A stretch of 64,000 nucleotides of DNA from Cyanobium sp. Cruz CV13-4-11 (GCF_024346055.1 NZ_JAGQCH010000008.1:1-64000); one strand, 5' to 3'; numbered from the stretch's first letter, positions 18,368 through 28,042 are shown. Program-made: numbers and translations. Notes: generated from the sequence alone by a model not told the origin.

Positions 18368-19363
18368 ATGGGGCAGATCCAAGCGTCCAGGCCCCCCAGC
18401 CCCGGAGCCATCGCCGGGGCCCACGACTGGCAGTCTGAAACCCTGCTGTTCGACTACCGCCAGGCGGCCAACCCGATCCGTCCCGGTCTCACCGAGCCGA
18501 TTCCGGAGGGCCGCTGGGGCCCCGATCTGCATGCCACGGGTCCAACGGCGGTTCTTCCCCTCGACCTCAGCGCCCGTCTCGGCTGCCCCTCCCCCGCCAC
18601 AAGCCCGGCCCTGAGCGCCAATTTTGTGCGGATCCTCGGAGGCGAATCGATCGGGGTGGCCGCCAACGCCACCAGCTCCCTCTTCTACGTGTACCGGGGC
18701 TCTGGCCGCTGCCACTGCCTCTCCAGTGCCGGGGATGAACCCCTCGATCTGGGCTGGGGCCGTGGAGATCTGTTCGTCCTGCCGGCCGGACTGGAGCCTC
18801 GGCTGCAAGCCTCCGAGGAGAGCGTCCTCTACTGGATCCACGACGAGCCCCTGCTCACCTTCCTCGGGGTGCGGGCCGAATCCCCCCGTTTCGCCCCCAG
18901 CCATTACCCGGCCGCCTGGCTCGATGGGGAGCTGGCAGCGCTGGCAGCGGATCCCAGCAGCGCCCGCAGCAATCGCCTCAGCCTGCTGATGGCCAACAGT
19001 GCCCTGCCGGCGAGCCGCACCGTGACCCACACCCTCTGGGCCATGTACGGACTGGTGCCGGCCGGCGCGGTACAGCCCCCCCATCGGCACCAGTCCGTCG
19101 CCCTCGACCTGGTGATCGACTGCCAGCCCGGCTGCGCCACCCTCTCGGGTCCCGACCTCAATCCCGACGGCACGATCCGCAACCCTCTGCGGATGGAATG
19201 GGAGCCGGGCGCCGCCTTCGTGACGCCGCCGGGCCACTGGCATTCCCATGTCAATGAGAGCGCCCATCCGGCCCGGCTGCTGCCGATTCAGGACGCTGGG
19301 CTACACACCTACCTGCGCAGCCTCGACATCCGCTTTGCCTCCGGCCTGGGCGGCGAGGGCTGA
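18368..19363 (+). CDS. Bicupin, gentisate-dioxygenase-like protein
   Basis: 331 residues from the ATG at 18368; a TTG at 18353 would add five residues. Two cupin folds are present. The first (residues about 70-160) lacks clear metal histidines. The second has PPHRHQS and GHWHSH, giving a plausible His-rich mononuclear iron site, followed by [10 protein letters not shown]. The architecture is like gentisate or 1-hydroxy-2-naphthoate dioxygenases, but the substrate is unknown. The last 63 bp overlap the 3' end of ftsH on the other strand. Confidence 0.8.
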   Translation: MGQIQASRPPSPGAIAGAHDWQSETLLFDYRQAANPIRPGLTEPIPEGRWGPDLHATGPTAVLPLDLSARLGCPSPATSPALSANFVRILGGESIGVAANATSSLFYVYRGSGRCHCLSSAGDEPLDLGWGRGDLFVLPAGLEPRLQASEESVLYWIHDEPLLTFLGVRAESPRFAPSHYPAAWLDGELAALAADPSSARSNRLSLLMANSALPASRTVTHTLWAMYGLVPAGAVQPPHRHQSVALDLVIDCQPGCATLSGPDLNPDGTIRNPLRMEWEPGAAFVTPPGHWHSHVNESAHPARLLPIQDAGLHTYLRSLDIRFASGLGGEG

Positions 19364-21172
19364 ACCGCCAGGCGCTTCGTGGGCCTCCACCAGGGCGCGG
19401 AAGCTGTCGCCGTCGATGGTTTCCAGCTCGATCAGCTGATTGACCAGCTCATCGATCAGCTCCCGGCGGGGGGTCAGCACCGCGATGGCCCTCTCCAGGG
19501 CCTCGCAGGCCAGCTGGCGCACCTGCGCGTCGATGCGGTTGCCGGTGCGCACCGAGGTGTGGGGGCTGGAGCGGATCCAGTCGCGGCCAAGGAACACCTC
19601 CTCCCCCTCCTCCTCAAGGGCGAAGCTGCCGAGGCTGGAGAAGCCGTAGCGCATCACCATGTCGCGGCAGATGCGCCGCACCAGCTGCAGGTCGCTGCTG
19701 GCCCCCTGGGTCACCTCGCTGGGGCCGAACACCACCAGTTCGGCGGCCCGCCCGCCGAGGGCCACAACGAGACGGGCCCGCAGGTAGGCCTTGCTGATCA
19801 GCCCGGAATCGAGGATGTCCTCATCGGGCATGGTGCGGGCGAAACCTCCGACGCCGCCGGCCCTGGGCAGCAGGGTCACCTTGTCGAGCTTGTCGGCGTG
19901 GGGCACCAGGGTGGTGAGCAGGGCGTGGCCGATCTCGTGATACGCGATCAGCCGCTTCTTGGCGCTGTCCTGCAGCGGGGCGGCGGTCAGCCCCATGGTG
20001 ATGCGTTCGAGGGCGTCACCGATGGCCTCGTCATCCACCTGGCTCTTCTGGCGCCGGGCCGTGAGGATGGCCGCCTCGTTGAGCAGGTTGGCCAGGTCGG
20101 CACCGGAGAAACCGGGGGTGCGGCGCGCCCAGTCGGCCATCGACACCGCTTCGGCCAGGGGCCTGGTGCGGGCGTGGACCGACAGGATCTCCTCGCGCCC
20201 GGAGCGGTCCGGCAGATCGACGCTGATGCGGCGGTCGAAGCGACCGGGTCGCAGCAAAGCGGTGTCCAGCACGTCAAGGCGGTTGGTGGCGGCCAGCAGG
20301 ATCACCCCCGAGTTGTCCTCGAAGCCATCCATCTCGGTCAGCAGCTGGTTGAGGGTCTGCTCCCGTTCGTCGTTGCCGCCGCCGATCCCCGCCCCCCGCT
20401 GGCGACCCACCGCATCGATCTCGTCGATGAAAATGATGCAAGGGGCCTTGGCCTTCGCCTGGCGGAACAGGTCGCGCACCCGGCTGGCACCCACGCCCAC
20501 GAACATCTCCACGAACTCGGTGGCGGCCATCGAGAAGAAGGGCACACCGGCTTCACCGGCGATGGCCCGGGCCAGCAGCGTCTTGCCGGTGCCGGGGGGG
20601 CCGACCAGCAGCACCCCCTTGGGGATGCGGGCGCCGATGGAGGTGAACCGTTCCGGGGTCTTGAGGAAGGTCACCACCTCCTGCAGTTCCTCCTTGGCCT
20701 CGGCGATGCCGGCCACGTCCTCGAAGCGCACCGTGATCGCCCCTTCCTCCTGCAGACGGGGCTGGCTGCGGCCGAATCCCATCGCCTTGTTGGCCACCTG
20801 GGCGGAGCGCCGCACCAGCAGCACCAGGCCGGCGATCAGCAGAGCCACCAGCAGGCCGTTGGTGACCAGCCCGGCCATGGCGTCGTCGCGCCGCTCATCC
20901 CGCACCGCCAGGGGCACCCTGGCCTGTTCGGCGGTGCGCAACAGCTGCTGGTTGTCGCTGAAGACCGCCACCTGGCGGCTGCGGCCGTCGGCGAAGGTGG
21001 CGGTCACCACCCGCTGGGCGGGGGAGAGCTCCAGGCTCTTCACCTTTCCGGCTGCGATGTCCCGCAGCAGCTGGCTGTAGGAGGGCGCGGCGGAGGACTG
21101 GCCCCCGAGGCTGAAGCCCGGTTGCACCGGTGGGGCTGGTTTGGCCGGCTCCGGAGGAGAACTGCTGCTCAC
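19301..21172 (-). CDS. ftsH: FtsH-type AAA protease with a single visible membrane helix
   Basis: 623 residues from a GTG at 21172; the frame is closed by an upstream TGA with no other start codon between. Walker A GPPGTGKT (191-198), Walker B IIFIDEID (246-252), the second region of homology RPGRFDRR and the zinc motif HEIGH (412-416) are all intact. Only one hydrophobic helix (about 102-120) precedes the AAA domain; canonical FtsH has another helix at the N-terminus, replaced here by a Pro/Ser-rich 30-residue leader. FtsH degrades damaged membrane proteins, including photosystem II D1 in thylakoids. It overlaps the convergent bicupin gene by 63 bp. Confidence 0.93.
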   Translation of the reverse strand: MSSSSPPEPAKPAPPVQPGFSLGGQSSAAPSYSQLLRDIAAGKVKSLELSPAQRVVTATFADGRSRQVAVFSDNQQLLRTAEQARVPLAVRDERRDDAMAGLVTNGLLVALLIAGLVLLVRRSAQVANKAMGFGRSQPRLQEEGAITVRFEDVAGIAEAKEELQEVVTFLKTPERFTSIGARIPKGVLLVGPPGTGKTLLARAIAGEAGVPFFSMAATEFVEMFVGVGASRVRDLFRQAKAKAPCIIFIDEIDAVGRQRGAGIGGGNDEREQTLNQLLTEMDGFEDNSGVILLAATNRLDVLDTALLRPGRFDRRISVDLPDRSGREEILSVHARTRPLAEAVSMADWARRTPGFSGADLANLLNEAAILTARRQKSQVDDEAIGDALERITMGLTAAPLQDSAKKRLIAYHEIGHALLTTLVPHADKLDKVTLLPRAGGVGGFARTMPDEDILDSGLISKAYLRARLVVALGGRAAELVVFGPSEVTQGASSDLQLVRRICRDMVMRYGFSSLGSFALEEEGEEVFLGRDWIRSSPHTSVRTGNRIDAQVRQLACEALERAIAVLTPRRELIDELVNQLIELETIDGDSFRALVEAHEAPGGSALAAQAGGKADVEAAQVGV

Positions 21173-21264
21173 AGGCCTGGCATCCTTATCAGGAATGGAC
21201 TGTAGCCATTTGACGAAAGGCGAGTCGGCGGCGCAGGATCATCGTTTGGCAACGAGATAGCCGG

Positions 21265-21447
21265 ATGGCCGTACCCAAGAAGAAAACCTCCAAAGGCAAG
21301 CGCAACCAACGCCACGCCCACTGGAAGGCCAAGGCCGGTGTGGCGGCCCAGAAGGCCATGTCGCTGGGCAAGGCCGTCTTGAGCGGTCGCGCCCAGGGCT
21401 TCGTCTACCCGATCGCCGAAGACGCCGAAGCCAGCGAAGAGAGCTGA
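21265..21447 (+). CDS. rpmF: Ribosomal protein L32
   Basis: 60 residues beginning [20 protein letters not shown], the L32 signature. It is the plastid/cyanobacterial type without the C-terminal zinc cysteines. It belongs to the large ribosomal subunit. The final 43 bp overlap, in antisense, the 3' end of the glycerate kinase gene. It is divergent from ftsH with a 92-bp gap. Confidence 0.96.
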   Translation: MAVPKKKTSKGKRNQRHAHWKAKAGVAAQKAMSLGKAVLSGRAQGFVYPIAEDAEASEES

Positions 21448-22343
21448 GCCCCCAGGGGGCGGCAACGCCTCCTGCCATCGAGGATCACACCGCCTTGCAG
21501 CTCCAGGGATGGCTGCCGCCTGAGCAACGGGTCCTGGTAGAGCGCCGGTGGGAGCGAACGGACCGTGGCCCGCACAAGGCCATCGAGCTTGTCGGCCGTG
21601 AGCCAGCCCCCACCCGCACGCCGTTGTATGGCTTCGGCCTGGAAGCGCCAGCGGCGCGGCAGGCTCCAGCGCTGCGGATGCAGCAGCCACAGCCCATCAC
21701 AGGCGCTCCAGAGGTCCCCGTAGCTCGCCAGATGGCGGTCCCAGATGGGCAGCCACTGGCGTTCCTCGGTGGTCAGTTCCTCCAGACCAGCCCCGCTCTG
21801 CAGCCATGCTTCCAGGGCCAGCGGACCAAGGGCCCGGCATCCCATCAGCCAGCCCTCGATCACCAGGGCGTCCGCGGGCTGTTCCCGCCACCCGGATCGT
21901 TCCCCTTCGCCTCCTGCCAGCGTCTTGTCGAAACGGGGCAGCCGCAGCGGGCCCCCGGCGCGCCAGCCGTTCAGCGCCGCCAGCAGCAGCGGCAGGTCAT
22001 GGCTGCCGGGCGGCACCCGGCTGACGCCGAAGGGATTGCCCGCCAGCACCCGGCGCCGTTCGTCGGCCGGGAGATAGAGATCGTCGATCGAGACCACCAC
22101 GAGCCGCAGGCCGCCCAGGGCGGCCAGGTGTTCGAGGGCGCCGCCCAGGCTGGTCTTGCCGGCTCCCACCGGTCCATTCAGGGCCAGGACCGGTTTCCTT
22201 TGGCCCGTTTCGCTTCCCAGGCCGTCCTCGAGCCGCCGCAGCAGCGGCAGGGCCAGGTACCGCAGAAGGCTGGGGTGCACCGGCCCGAGGTCGCCGGCCC
22301 GTTCCAGCCGCCGTTCCCAGGCCGCCGCCGGGTCAGGTCCCAA
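21405..22343 (-). CDS. glxK: D-glycerate 3-kinase (GLYK family)
   Basis: 312 residues from a TTG at 22343. The P-loop [10 protein letters not shown], the SIDDLYLP segment, [29 protein letters not shown] and the ALVIEGW motif define the plant/cyanobacterial glycerate kinase family, which differs from enterobacterial GarK/GlxK. It phosphorylates D-glycerate to 3-phosphoglycerate, the last step of photorespiratory carbon recovery. The start lies 11 bp inside the Ycf20 gene and the stop lies inside rpmF on the opposite strand. The symbol is used loosely for the family. Confidence 0.88.
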   Translation of the reverse strand: MGPDPAAAWERRLERAGDLGPVHPSLLRYLALPLLRRLEDGLGSETGQRKPVLALNGPVGAGKTSLGGALEHLAALGGLRLVVVSIDDLYLPADERRRVLAGNPFGVSRVPPGSHDLPLLLAALNGWRAGGPLRLPRFDKTLAGGEGERSGWREQPADALVIEGWLMGCRALGPLALEAWLQSGAGLEELTTEERQWLPIWDRHLASYGDLWSACDGLWLLHPQRWSLPRRWRFQAEAIQRRAGGGWLTADKLDGLVRATVRSLPPALYQDPLLRRQPSLELQGGVILDGRRRCRPLGAQLSSLASASSAIG

Positions 22344-22680
22344 GCTTGAACGCCTCCAGCACGATCGAGTACGTGACGCCGATGCGCAGGTTGTCGACGA
22401 TCACCCAGCCCAGGGGGGGCTCGTCCCGCACCAGGCGGCTTCGCAACCGCACCAGTGTTTCGATCACCAGCAGCAGGCCCAGCACCACGGCCGGCCTCCC
22501 CCCCGGAGAGGCGATGAGCAGAAAGCTGGTGAGGTTCTGACCGGAGAAGAATCCCAGCAGCAGGGCCAGGGCGGCCAGGCTGCCGGTCCGCCAGCTGCGC
22601 CGCACCTGGCCGGCCACCCTTGTCCCCAGTCGGCTGATCAGGCCCTGGAAACGGGTGCGCTGCAGGGGGAGGCGGGTCAT
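22333..22680 (-). CDS. ycf20: DUF565 / Ycf20 family membrane protein
   Basis: 115 residues from the ATG at 22680, which overlaps the upstream CbbY stop (ATGA). It has two or three hydrophobic segments (SLAALALLLGFFSGQNL; AVVLGLLLVIETLVR) and ends in [23 protein letters not shown], characteristic of Ycf20. The family occurs in cyanobacteria and plastids; an Arabidopsis member has been connected with non-photochemical quenching, but the molecular role is unclear. It is translationally coupled on both sides. Confidence 0.85.
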   Translation of the reverse strand: MTRLPLQRTRFQGLISRLGTRVAGQVRRSWRTGSLAALALLLGFFSGQNLTSFLLIASPGGRPAVVLGLLLVIETLVRLRSRLVRDEPPLGWVIVDNLRIGVTYSIVLEAFKLGT

Positions 22681-23450
22681 GGCGGATCGAGCAGGCGCTG
22701 CAACCACGACAGCGTCACCTGGTGGCCGGGGCAAGCCGGACCCTGGCGCACCGCCACCGCCCTCTCACTTTCCTCCAGGTTCTCGACCACGGCCCGGGCG
22801 GCGCTGAAGGCTCTGGCCGGTTGCACCCGGGTCGCCTCACTCAGGCAGACCAGGCAGGGCAGGCCGGCGCCGCTGGCGGCCGCCAGGCCGGCCGGGGAGT
22901 CCTCCAGCACCAGCACCCCCTGATCACCGGCCTCCAGGCGTTGCAGGGCCAGCCGGTAGGCCTCCGGATCGGGCTTCTTGCGTTCCACGTCCTCGCCGCA
23001 GATCCAGAACTCGAAGGCTTCGGCCACCCCGGGCGGCGCACCTTCGAGCAGGGAGGCCACGGCAGGGCGCCCACTGGTGGTGACGATCGCCTGCCGCAGG
23101 CCCGCTGCGGCGGCCGCCTGCACCAAGCGGGCCACCCCCGGCCTGAGGGCCAGCCCGCCCTGACGCACCAGAGCCGTGTAGAGGGTCTGCTTGTGGCGCT
23201 GCAGATCCGCCACCCGCTCCGGCTCGGGGGCGCGGCCTTCTGCCTGCTCCAGAAAATGGGTGATCCTCTCGTGGCCGCCACTCACCGCCAGCAGCCGGGC
23301 GTAGGTGGGGCGATCCCATCGCCAGGGCAGACCAGCGGCCGCGAAGCTGTGGTTGAACGCCACCCTGTGGCCCTCGAACTCCGTTTCGGCCAGGGTGCCA
23401 TCCACGTCCCAGAGCAGGGCCGTCAGGGCCGGGGCCATCGGATGCCACAT
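22677..23450 (-). CDS. cbbY: CbbY-type HAD phosphatase
   Basis: 257 residues from the ATG at 23450; an ATG at 23438 is also possible. The HAD nucleophile is in LLWDVDGTLAETE, followed by a cap domain (FNHSFAAAGLPWRWDRP) and motif III KKPDPEAYRLAL with LEDSPAGL as motif IV. The sequence closely follows CbbY, which removes the Rubisco inhibitor xylulose 1,5-bisphosphate. It heads an overlapping operon with ycf20 and glycerate kinase and is divergent from recJ, about 76 bp apart. Specificity is inferred from family resemblance. Confidence 0.82.
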   Translation of the reverse strand: MWHPMAPALTALLWDVDGTLAETEFEGHRVAFNHSFAAAGLPWRWDRPTYARLLAVSGGHERITHFLEQAEGRAPEPERVADLQRHKQTLYTALVRQGGLALRPGVARLVQAAAAAGLRQAIVTTSGRPAVASLLEGAPPGVAEAFEFWICGEDVERKKPDPEAYRLALQRLEAGDQGVLVLEDSPAGLAAASGAGLPCLVCLSEATRVQPARAFSAARAVVENLEESERAVAVRQGPACPGHQVTLSWLQRLLDPP

Positions 23451-23526
23451 CTGTTGCCATTGCCAGGCTAAGGGGTGCGTCGCGCTGCCCCGCCTCCCAC
23501 AATGCAAAGGCCCCGCCCGTCGATCG

Positions 23527-25443
23527 TTGCTCCCTGCCGTCGACGAGCGACGCTGGCTGCTGCCCACTCCGCTGGGCGGCGATGAGCCGGCGTCGGCCAG
23601 CCGGGATCCCGGCGGCGCGTTGCCCGAGGAACTGCTGGCGCTCCTGCGGCGTCGCGGCCTGCTGACGGAGTCGGCGGTGCGTGAGCTGCTCGAACCCGAG
23701 GCTGCCCCTGATCCCGCCGCCCATTTCCCCAGCCTGGAGCTGGCGGTCGAGCGGCTGGTGCGTTGCTGCCAGGCGGCCGAGTCGGTGGCCATCTGCGGCG
23801 ACTACGACGCCGATGGCATGACCAGCACCGCCCTGCTGGTGGGGGTGTTGCAGCGCCTCGGCGCCCGGCCCCGGGCCGCCATCCCGAGCCGCATGGAGGA
23901 CGGTTACGGCCTCAATGCGGCCATGGTGGAACGGCTGGCGGCCGAGGGGGTACGGCTGCTGATCACCGTGGATAACGGAGTGGCCGCCACCGAGGCCCTC
24001 GAGCGGGCCGCCGCCCTTGATGTGGAGGTGATCCTCACCGACCACCACACCCTGCCTCCCCAGCTACCGCGGCACCTGGCCCTGCTGCACCCGGCCGTCA
24101 CCCCGGAAGGCTCCCCCTACCGGGGCCTGGCGGGCGTCGGGCTGGCCCACGTGCTGGCCACTGCCCTCTGCCGGCGGCTGAAGAATCCCCAGGGGCTGGA
24201 GATCGCCCTCAACCTGTTCTGCATCGGCACCATTGCCGACATGGCGCCGCTGCAGGGGGTGAACCGCCGCTGGTTGCTGGATGGCCTGCCCCTGCTGGGC
24301 CGCAGCCCCCTGCCGGGCCTGCAGGCCCTGCGGCAACTGGCGGGCCTGGAGAAGCACCGGGTCGATGCGGAGGCGGTGGGCTTCCAGCTGGCCCCCCGCA
24401 TCAATGCCGTGGGCCGGCTGGGCGATCCCCAGCTGGTGGTTGACCTGCTCACCACGGAGGACCCGGAGCAGGCTTTGGAGCTGGCCCGCTCCTGTGAAGC
24501 CCTCAACCGCCAGCGCCGGGAACTCTGCGGCGCGATCGAGGCGGAGGCCCTGGCCCTGCTGGAGGCCGACGGCCCACGCCGGCCCGCCTTCCTTCTGCTG
24601 GCCCAGGGCCACTGGCACCACGGCGTCATCGGCATCGTCGCCTCCAGGCTGGTGGAGCGTTTCGGCCGACCGGTGGCCCTGCTGGCGGCGGAGGGGGGCG
24701 GTCGCCTGCGGGCTTCGGTGCGGGCGCCGAAGGGCTTCGCCGTGGATGCGGCCCTGACCGCCTGCGCCGAGCTGCTGGAGCGCCACGGCGGCCATCCGGC
24801 CGCCGGTGGCTTCACGGTGCGGGCGGAGAACGTGGCCGCCCTGCAGGAACGCCTCGAGGCTCTGGCCGGCACCTGGCTGGAGGCGGCGGGGGATGGGCGC
24901 GCCGTCGAACCCGAGGCCCTGCTGCGGCTGGAGCGCATCGATCGGGAGTTCTGGCACCACCTGCAACGGCTGGCCCCCTTCGGCATCGGCAACCCCACAC
25001 CCCTGTTCTGGACCAGTCGCTGCCAGGTGCTGGAGCAGAAGCTGCTGCGTGGCGGCCACCTGCAACTGCAGCTGGCCCAGGGGGACGTGCGGCTGCGGGC
25101 GATCGGCTGGCGCTGGCAGGGACCCAGCCAGTGGGCCGGGCCGGTGGATGTGGCCTTCCGGCTGCGCCGCGATGACTGGCAGGGGGTGGAACGGTTCCAG
25201 CTGGAACTTGAGGCGATCCGCTGCAGCGGCGGCGACGGGGTGGTCCTGCAGCGGCGGGATCGCACCTACTGGTGCCGGCGCCAGGGCGACACCCTGGTGA
25301 TCACCAACGCCGCCGGCGAGGAGCTGCGCTCAGCCATCCAGCCGGATTCCGGCGCACTCGCTGATGCAGCGGATTCGCCCCATCCCTACGTGCAGGGACT
25401 GCTGCGGGAGGCGGCCATGGCCCTGGGGATGGCCGCAGGATGA
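23527..25443 (+). CDS. recJ: Single-stranded-DNA exonuclease RecJ
   Basis: 638 residues if the TTG at 23527 (LLPAVDERRW) is used; the frame stays open to 23305 but that part lies over the divergent cbbY start. DHH-family motifs are clear: GDYDADGMTS, VDNG, LTDHHTLP, NALGRL-like INAVGRLGDP and the DHHA1 HGGHPAAGGF, followed by an OB-like C-terminal domain. RecJ is a 5'-3' exonuclease for recombination and mismatch repair. The stop overlaps the clc start (ATGA). Confidence 0.93.
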   Translation: MLPAVDERRWLLPTPLGGDEPASASRDPGGALPEELLALLRRRGLLTESAVRELLEPEAAPDPAAHFPSLELAVERLVRCCQAAESVAICGDYDADGMTSTALLVGVLQRLGARPRAAIPSRMEDGYGLNAAMVERLAAEGVRLLITVDNGVAATEALERAAALDVEVILTDHHTLPPQLPRHLALLHPAVTPEGSPYRGLAGVGLAHVLATALCRRLKNPQGLEIALNLFCIGTIADMAPLQGVNRRWLLDGLPLLGRSPLPGLQALRQLAGLEKHRVDAEAVGFQLAPRINAVGRLGDPQLVVDLLTTEDPEQALELARSCEALNRQRRELCGAIEAEALALLEADGPRRPAFLLLAQGHWHHGVIGIVASRLVERFGRPVALLAAEGGGRLRASVRAPKGFAVDAALTACAELLERHGGHPAAGGFTVRAENVAALQERLEALAGTWLEAAGDGRAVEPEALLRLERIDREFWHHLQRLAPFGIGNPTPLFWTSRCQVLEQKLLRGGHLQLQLAQGDVRLRAIGWRWQGPSQWAGPVDVAFRLRRDDWQGVERFQLELEAIRCSGGDGVVLQRRDRTYWCRRQGDTLVITNAAGEELRSAIQPDSGALADAADSPHPYVQGLLREAAMALGMAAG

Positions 25444-26873
25444 GCCGCCATCGCTTCGGCCTGCTGCGTTCCCTCGCCCAGTTGGCGCTGCTGGGGGCCC
25501 TGGTGGGGCTGGCCTGCTGGCCCCTCAACCGCATCGACCTGCTCCAGGACCGTTTGCTCTCGGTCCTGCCGGCGTTCAGCGGCGGCCCCTGGAGCGGCCC
25601 TGGCTGGCTGCTGGCCCTGGCGCCGATCCCCCTGGTGCCCCTTCTTTTTTGGCTCCAGCGGGGCCCCTGGCGCCGCGGCGCCGGCTCGGGCATCCCCCAG
25701 GTGATGCTCTGCCTGGAGGATCCCCATCGGGGCGCCCAGCTGCTGGGCGCCGCCCCCACGGGAGAACGGCTGGGGCTCTGGACCGTGGCCAGCCTGGCCC
25801 TGCTGCCGCTGGGTCGGGAGGGTCCCGTGGTCGAGGTGGGTGCCTCGGTGGGCCAGGCCCTGCTGCGGCGCTGGCCGGGCCTGCTGCACCGGACCAGCCG
25901 GGGCCATCTGCTGGCCGGTGCCGCCGGTGCCGGTCTGGCCGGCGGCTTCAACACCCCCCTGATGGGGGTGATCTTCGTTGTGGAGGAGCTCACCGGCAGC
26001 TTCCAGCAGCGGTTGGTTTGGCCGGCCCTGGTGCTGGCCAGTGCGGCGGCGCTGGTGAGCAACCTGGGTGGTCAGCCGATGTTCGCCCTGGGGATCAACG
26101 CCAGCCCCGTGACGGAACTCGACCAGCTGTTGTGGGCGATCCCCATTGGCTTCGGCGGCGGCCTGCTCGGTGGTGGCTTCGCCTGGCTGCTGGTGCGGGC
26201 AACGGCCCTGATCACCCCCATCGCCCGCCGGTGGCCCCTGCGTCTCGGCCTGGCCGCAGGGGTGGTGCTGGCCCTGCTGGCCCTGCTCACCGGCGGCGCC
26301 AGTGGCGGTGATGGGGAAGCGCTGATGCGCCTGGTCCTCGACCAGGACGCCGACACGACGCTCGACTGGCCCTGGGTGGCCCTGCTGGCCGCACGGCTGC
26401 TCGGGCCCGTGCTGGCCCTGTCGGCGGGAATACCCGGCGGCCTGATCGACCCGGCCTTTGCCCTGGGGGGCGTGTTCGGAGCGGGGGTGGTGCGGGCCCT
26501 GGCCGGGGACCCCCACTTGGGCCTGGCCCTGGGCATGGCGGCCGGACTGGCGGGGGCCACCCAGCTGCCGGTGATGACGGTGGCGTTCGCCATCCGCATG
26601 GCAGGCGACCAGCAACTCCTGCCGGGCCTGGTGGCCGCCGCCGCCATCGCCACCTACACCGGTCAGGCGATTCAGGGACGGCCGGTGTATCACGCCCTGG
26701 CCGACCTGCTGATGCCCGTGGGCTCAGAGGGCGCCGCGGCGGTAGTAGAGGATGAAGATCACGGCCGGACCGGCCAGGGTGATCAGGGCCAGGGCGCCGA
26801 AGTTGGAGATGAGATGGAAGTCGATACCCATGGGACGACAGCTGGCGAAGGGGACAATCGCCAAGGAGTGTAA
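25440..26873 (+). CDS. CLC-family chloride channel or antiporter
   Basis: 477 residues with ten or more hydrophobic segments. Family motifs GSGIPQ, GREGP (gating Glu) and [12 protein letters not shown] line the anion pathway; the EE pair in FVVEELTG matches the internal proton glutamate of bacterial Cl-/H+ antiporters, so exchange is more likely than a simple channel. The conserved part ends near HALADLLMP. The last 50 codons are a hydrophilic tail that lies exactly opposite psb30. The start is coupled to recJ. Confidence 0.9.
   Translation: MSRHRFGLLRSLAQLALLGALVGLACWPLNRIDLLQDRLLSVLPAFSGGPWSGPGWLLALAPIPLVPLLFWLQRGPWRRGAGSGIPQVMLCLEDPHRGAQLLGAAPTGERLGLWTVASLALLPLGREGPVVEVGASVGQALLRRWPGLLHRTSRGHLLAGAAGAGLAGGFNTPLMGVIFVVEELTGSFQQRLVWPALVLASAAALVSNLGGQPMFALGINASPVTELDQLLWAIPIGFGGGLLGGGFAWLLVRATALITPIARRWPLRLGLAAGVVLALLALLTGGASGGDGEALMRLVLDQDADTTLDWPWVALLAARLLGPVLALSAGIPGGLIDPAFALGGVFGAGVVRALAGDPHLGLALGMAAGLAGATQLPVMTVAFAIRMAGDQQLLPGLVAAAAIATYTGQAIQGRPVYHALADLLMPVGSEGAAAVVEDEDHGRTGQGDQGQGAEVGDEMEVDTHGTTAGEGDNRQGV
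26724..26831 (-). CDS. psb30: Photosystem II protein Psb30/Ycf12
   Basis: 35 residues: a short lumenal/stromal start ([10 protein letters not shown]), one helix ([18 protein letters not shown]) and a basic end RRGAL. The LAGPAVI core and the R-x-G-x-L terminus match Psb30/Ycf12, a peripheral photosystem II helix. It is wholly inside the 3' end of the CLC reading frame, on the other strand. The maximal frame reaches 26978, but the preceding part has no conserved feature. No clear Shine-Dalgarno sequence precedes the ATG. Confidence 0.8.
   Translation of the reverse strand: MGIDFHLISNFGALALITLAGPAVIFILYYRRGAL
26867..26872 (-). promoter_or_regulatory. Putative -10 element of psb30
   Basis: Read on the minus strand the bases are TACACT, 36 bp upstream of the psb30 ATG. 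They overlap the stop codon of the CLC gene. Called by position and similarity only. Confidence 0.35.
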
Positions 26874-26965
26874 GTCTCCTGCCGACCTCTTCCGGACACG
26901 GGACTCGCAGCCGTGATCGGGTTGTGATGGCTGGCGCCGGCCGTGGGGGTGGTCGTGGGGTGTGA

Positions 26966-27352
26966 GTGAATGGAACAAACCGTTGCGCTCCGTTGCCCCG
27001 ATCCGAGCACTGGCACTGCATCAGCGGCTGCGGCTCCTGCTGCCGTCTCGATCCGGCCCTCAGGGGCGACGCGATCGAGGCCCTCGACCCCGAGCAGCAA
27101 CAGCTGTACCTCTCGATGGTGGGTGAGGACGGCTGGTGCCGCCACTTCGACACCGGCTCCCGTCGTTGCCGCATCTATGCGGAGCGGCCCGATTTCTGCC
27201 GGGTGGATCAGCTGGTAGCCCTGTTCGGCCAGCCCGGGGACGATCCCGAGGCCCTGGCCATCGCCTCCTGCAAGCAACAGATCCGTGCCGAGCTGGGCGG
27301 CCGCCACACCGTGATGCACCGTTTCCTGCGGACGATCCGTCAGCCGTCATGA
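26966..27352 (+). CDS. YkgJ-family cysteine-cluster protein
   Basis: 128 residues from a GTG at 26966. The cysteine pattern CISGCGSCC followed by [20 protein letters not shown] is that of the YkgJ/UPF0153 family, thought to bind zinc or an Fe-S cluster. The biochemical role is not established. The stop overlaps the start of the first GDT1 gene (ATGA), giving a three-gene unit with the two transporter halves. Confidence 0.85.
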   Translation: MNGTNRCAPLPRSEHWHCISGCGSCCRLDPALRGDAIEALDPEQQQLYLSMVGEDGWCRHFDTGSRRCRIYAERPDFCRVDQLVALFGQPGDDPEALAIASCKQQIRAELGGRHTVMHRFLRTIRQPS

Positions 27353-27726
27353 CCAGCGCCCCCGACGCCCCCGATCAGCCCACGCCGCCGCCGGTAGCGA
27401 CCGACTCCCCGGCCCCCTCCAGCTGGATCACCGTTTTCTTCAGTACGGCCACCACCGTGTTTCTGGCGGAACTGGGCGACAAGACCCAGCTGGCCGCCCT
27501 GCTGCTGTCGGCCCAGTCGGGCCGCCCGTTCATCGTGTTCGTGGGGGCCTCGCTGGCCCTGATCTGCTCCAGCCTGGTGGGGGTGCTGCTGGGACGCTGG
27601 CTCTCCACCGTCATGCCCGCCCACCAGCTCGAGCGGGCGGCGGGGGTGCTGATGGTGGCCCTGGGCCTGTGGCTCGGCCGTCAGGCGGTGCTGCACCTGG
27701 CGCCCCTGCACCTGCTCACGTCCTGA
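27349..27726 (+). CDS. Half-size GDT1/TMEM165 family transporter, first half
   Basis: 125 residues from the ATG at 27349. After a Pro/Thr-rich N-terminus come three hydrophobic segments and one copy of the family signature ELGDKTQLA. GDT1 proteins (UPF0016) normally carry two such motifs in one chain and exchange Mn2+ or Ca2+ for protons; in Synechocystis the single-chain Mnx exports manganese. Here the two halves are separate genes 7 bp apart, presumably forming a heterodimer. Which membrane it serves is not shown. Confidence 0.87.
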   Translation: MTSAPDAPDQPTPPPVATDSPAPSSWITVFFSTATTVFLAELGDKTQLAALLLSAQSGRPFIVFVGASLALICSSLVGVLLGRWLSTVMPAHQLERAAGVLMVALGLWLGRQAVLHLAPLHLLTS

Positions 27727-27733
27727 GATCCCC

Positions 27734-28042
27734 ATGCCGTTCGCCCTGCTCGCCTCCACCTTCGCCACCGTCTTTCTGGCCGAGCTCGGCGACAAGACGC
27801 AACTGGCCATCGTCAGCATCAGTGGCACCTCCAACCGGCCCGGGGCCGTCTTCGCCGGCAGTGCCACCGCCCTGGTGCTGGCCAGCCTGGTGGGGGCGGC
27901 GGCGGGTGGCTCCCTCTCCAGCGTCATCCCCACCGATGGCCTGCAGCTGGCCGCCGCCGCCGGCTTCCTGATCATCGGCAGCCGCCTGATCCTGCGCTCC
28001 GGTGCGGGGAGCGGCGAGGACGCCGACACCCCCGCTCCTTAG
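27734..28042 (+). CDS. Half-size GDT1/TMEM165 family transporter, second half
   Basis: 102 residues with three hydrophobic segments and a second ELGDKTQLA motif near residue 17. It pairs with the gene at 27349. The C-terminus after LRSGAGS is short and acidic. The two halves are only moderately alike outside the signature, so they are an old split or an unfused ancestral pair rather than a fresh duplication. The likely role is manganese or calcium handling, important for photosystem II, by analogy with Mnx. Confidence 0.87.
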   Translation: MPFALLASTFATVFLAELGDKTQLAIVSISGTSNRPGAVFAGSATALVLASLVGAAAGGSLSSVIPTDGLQLAAAAGFLIIGSRLILRSGAGSGEDADTPAP

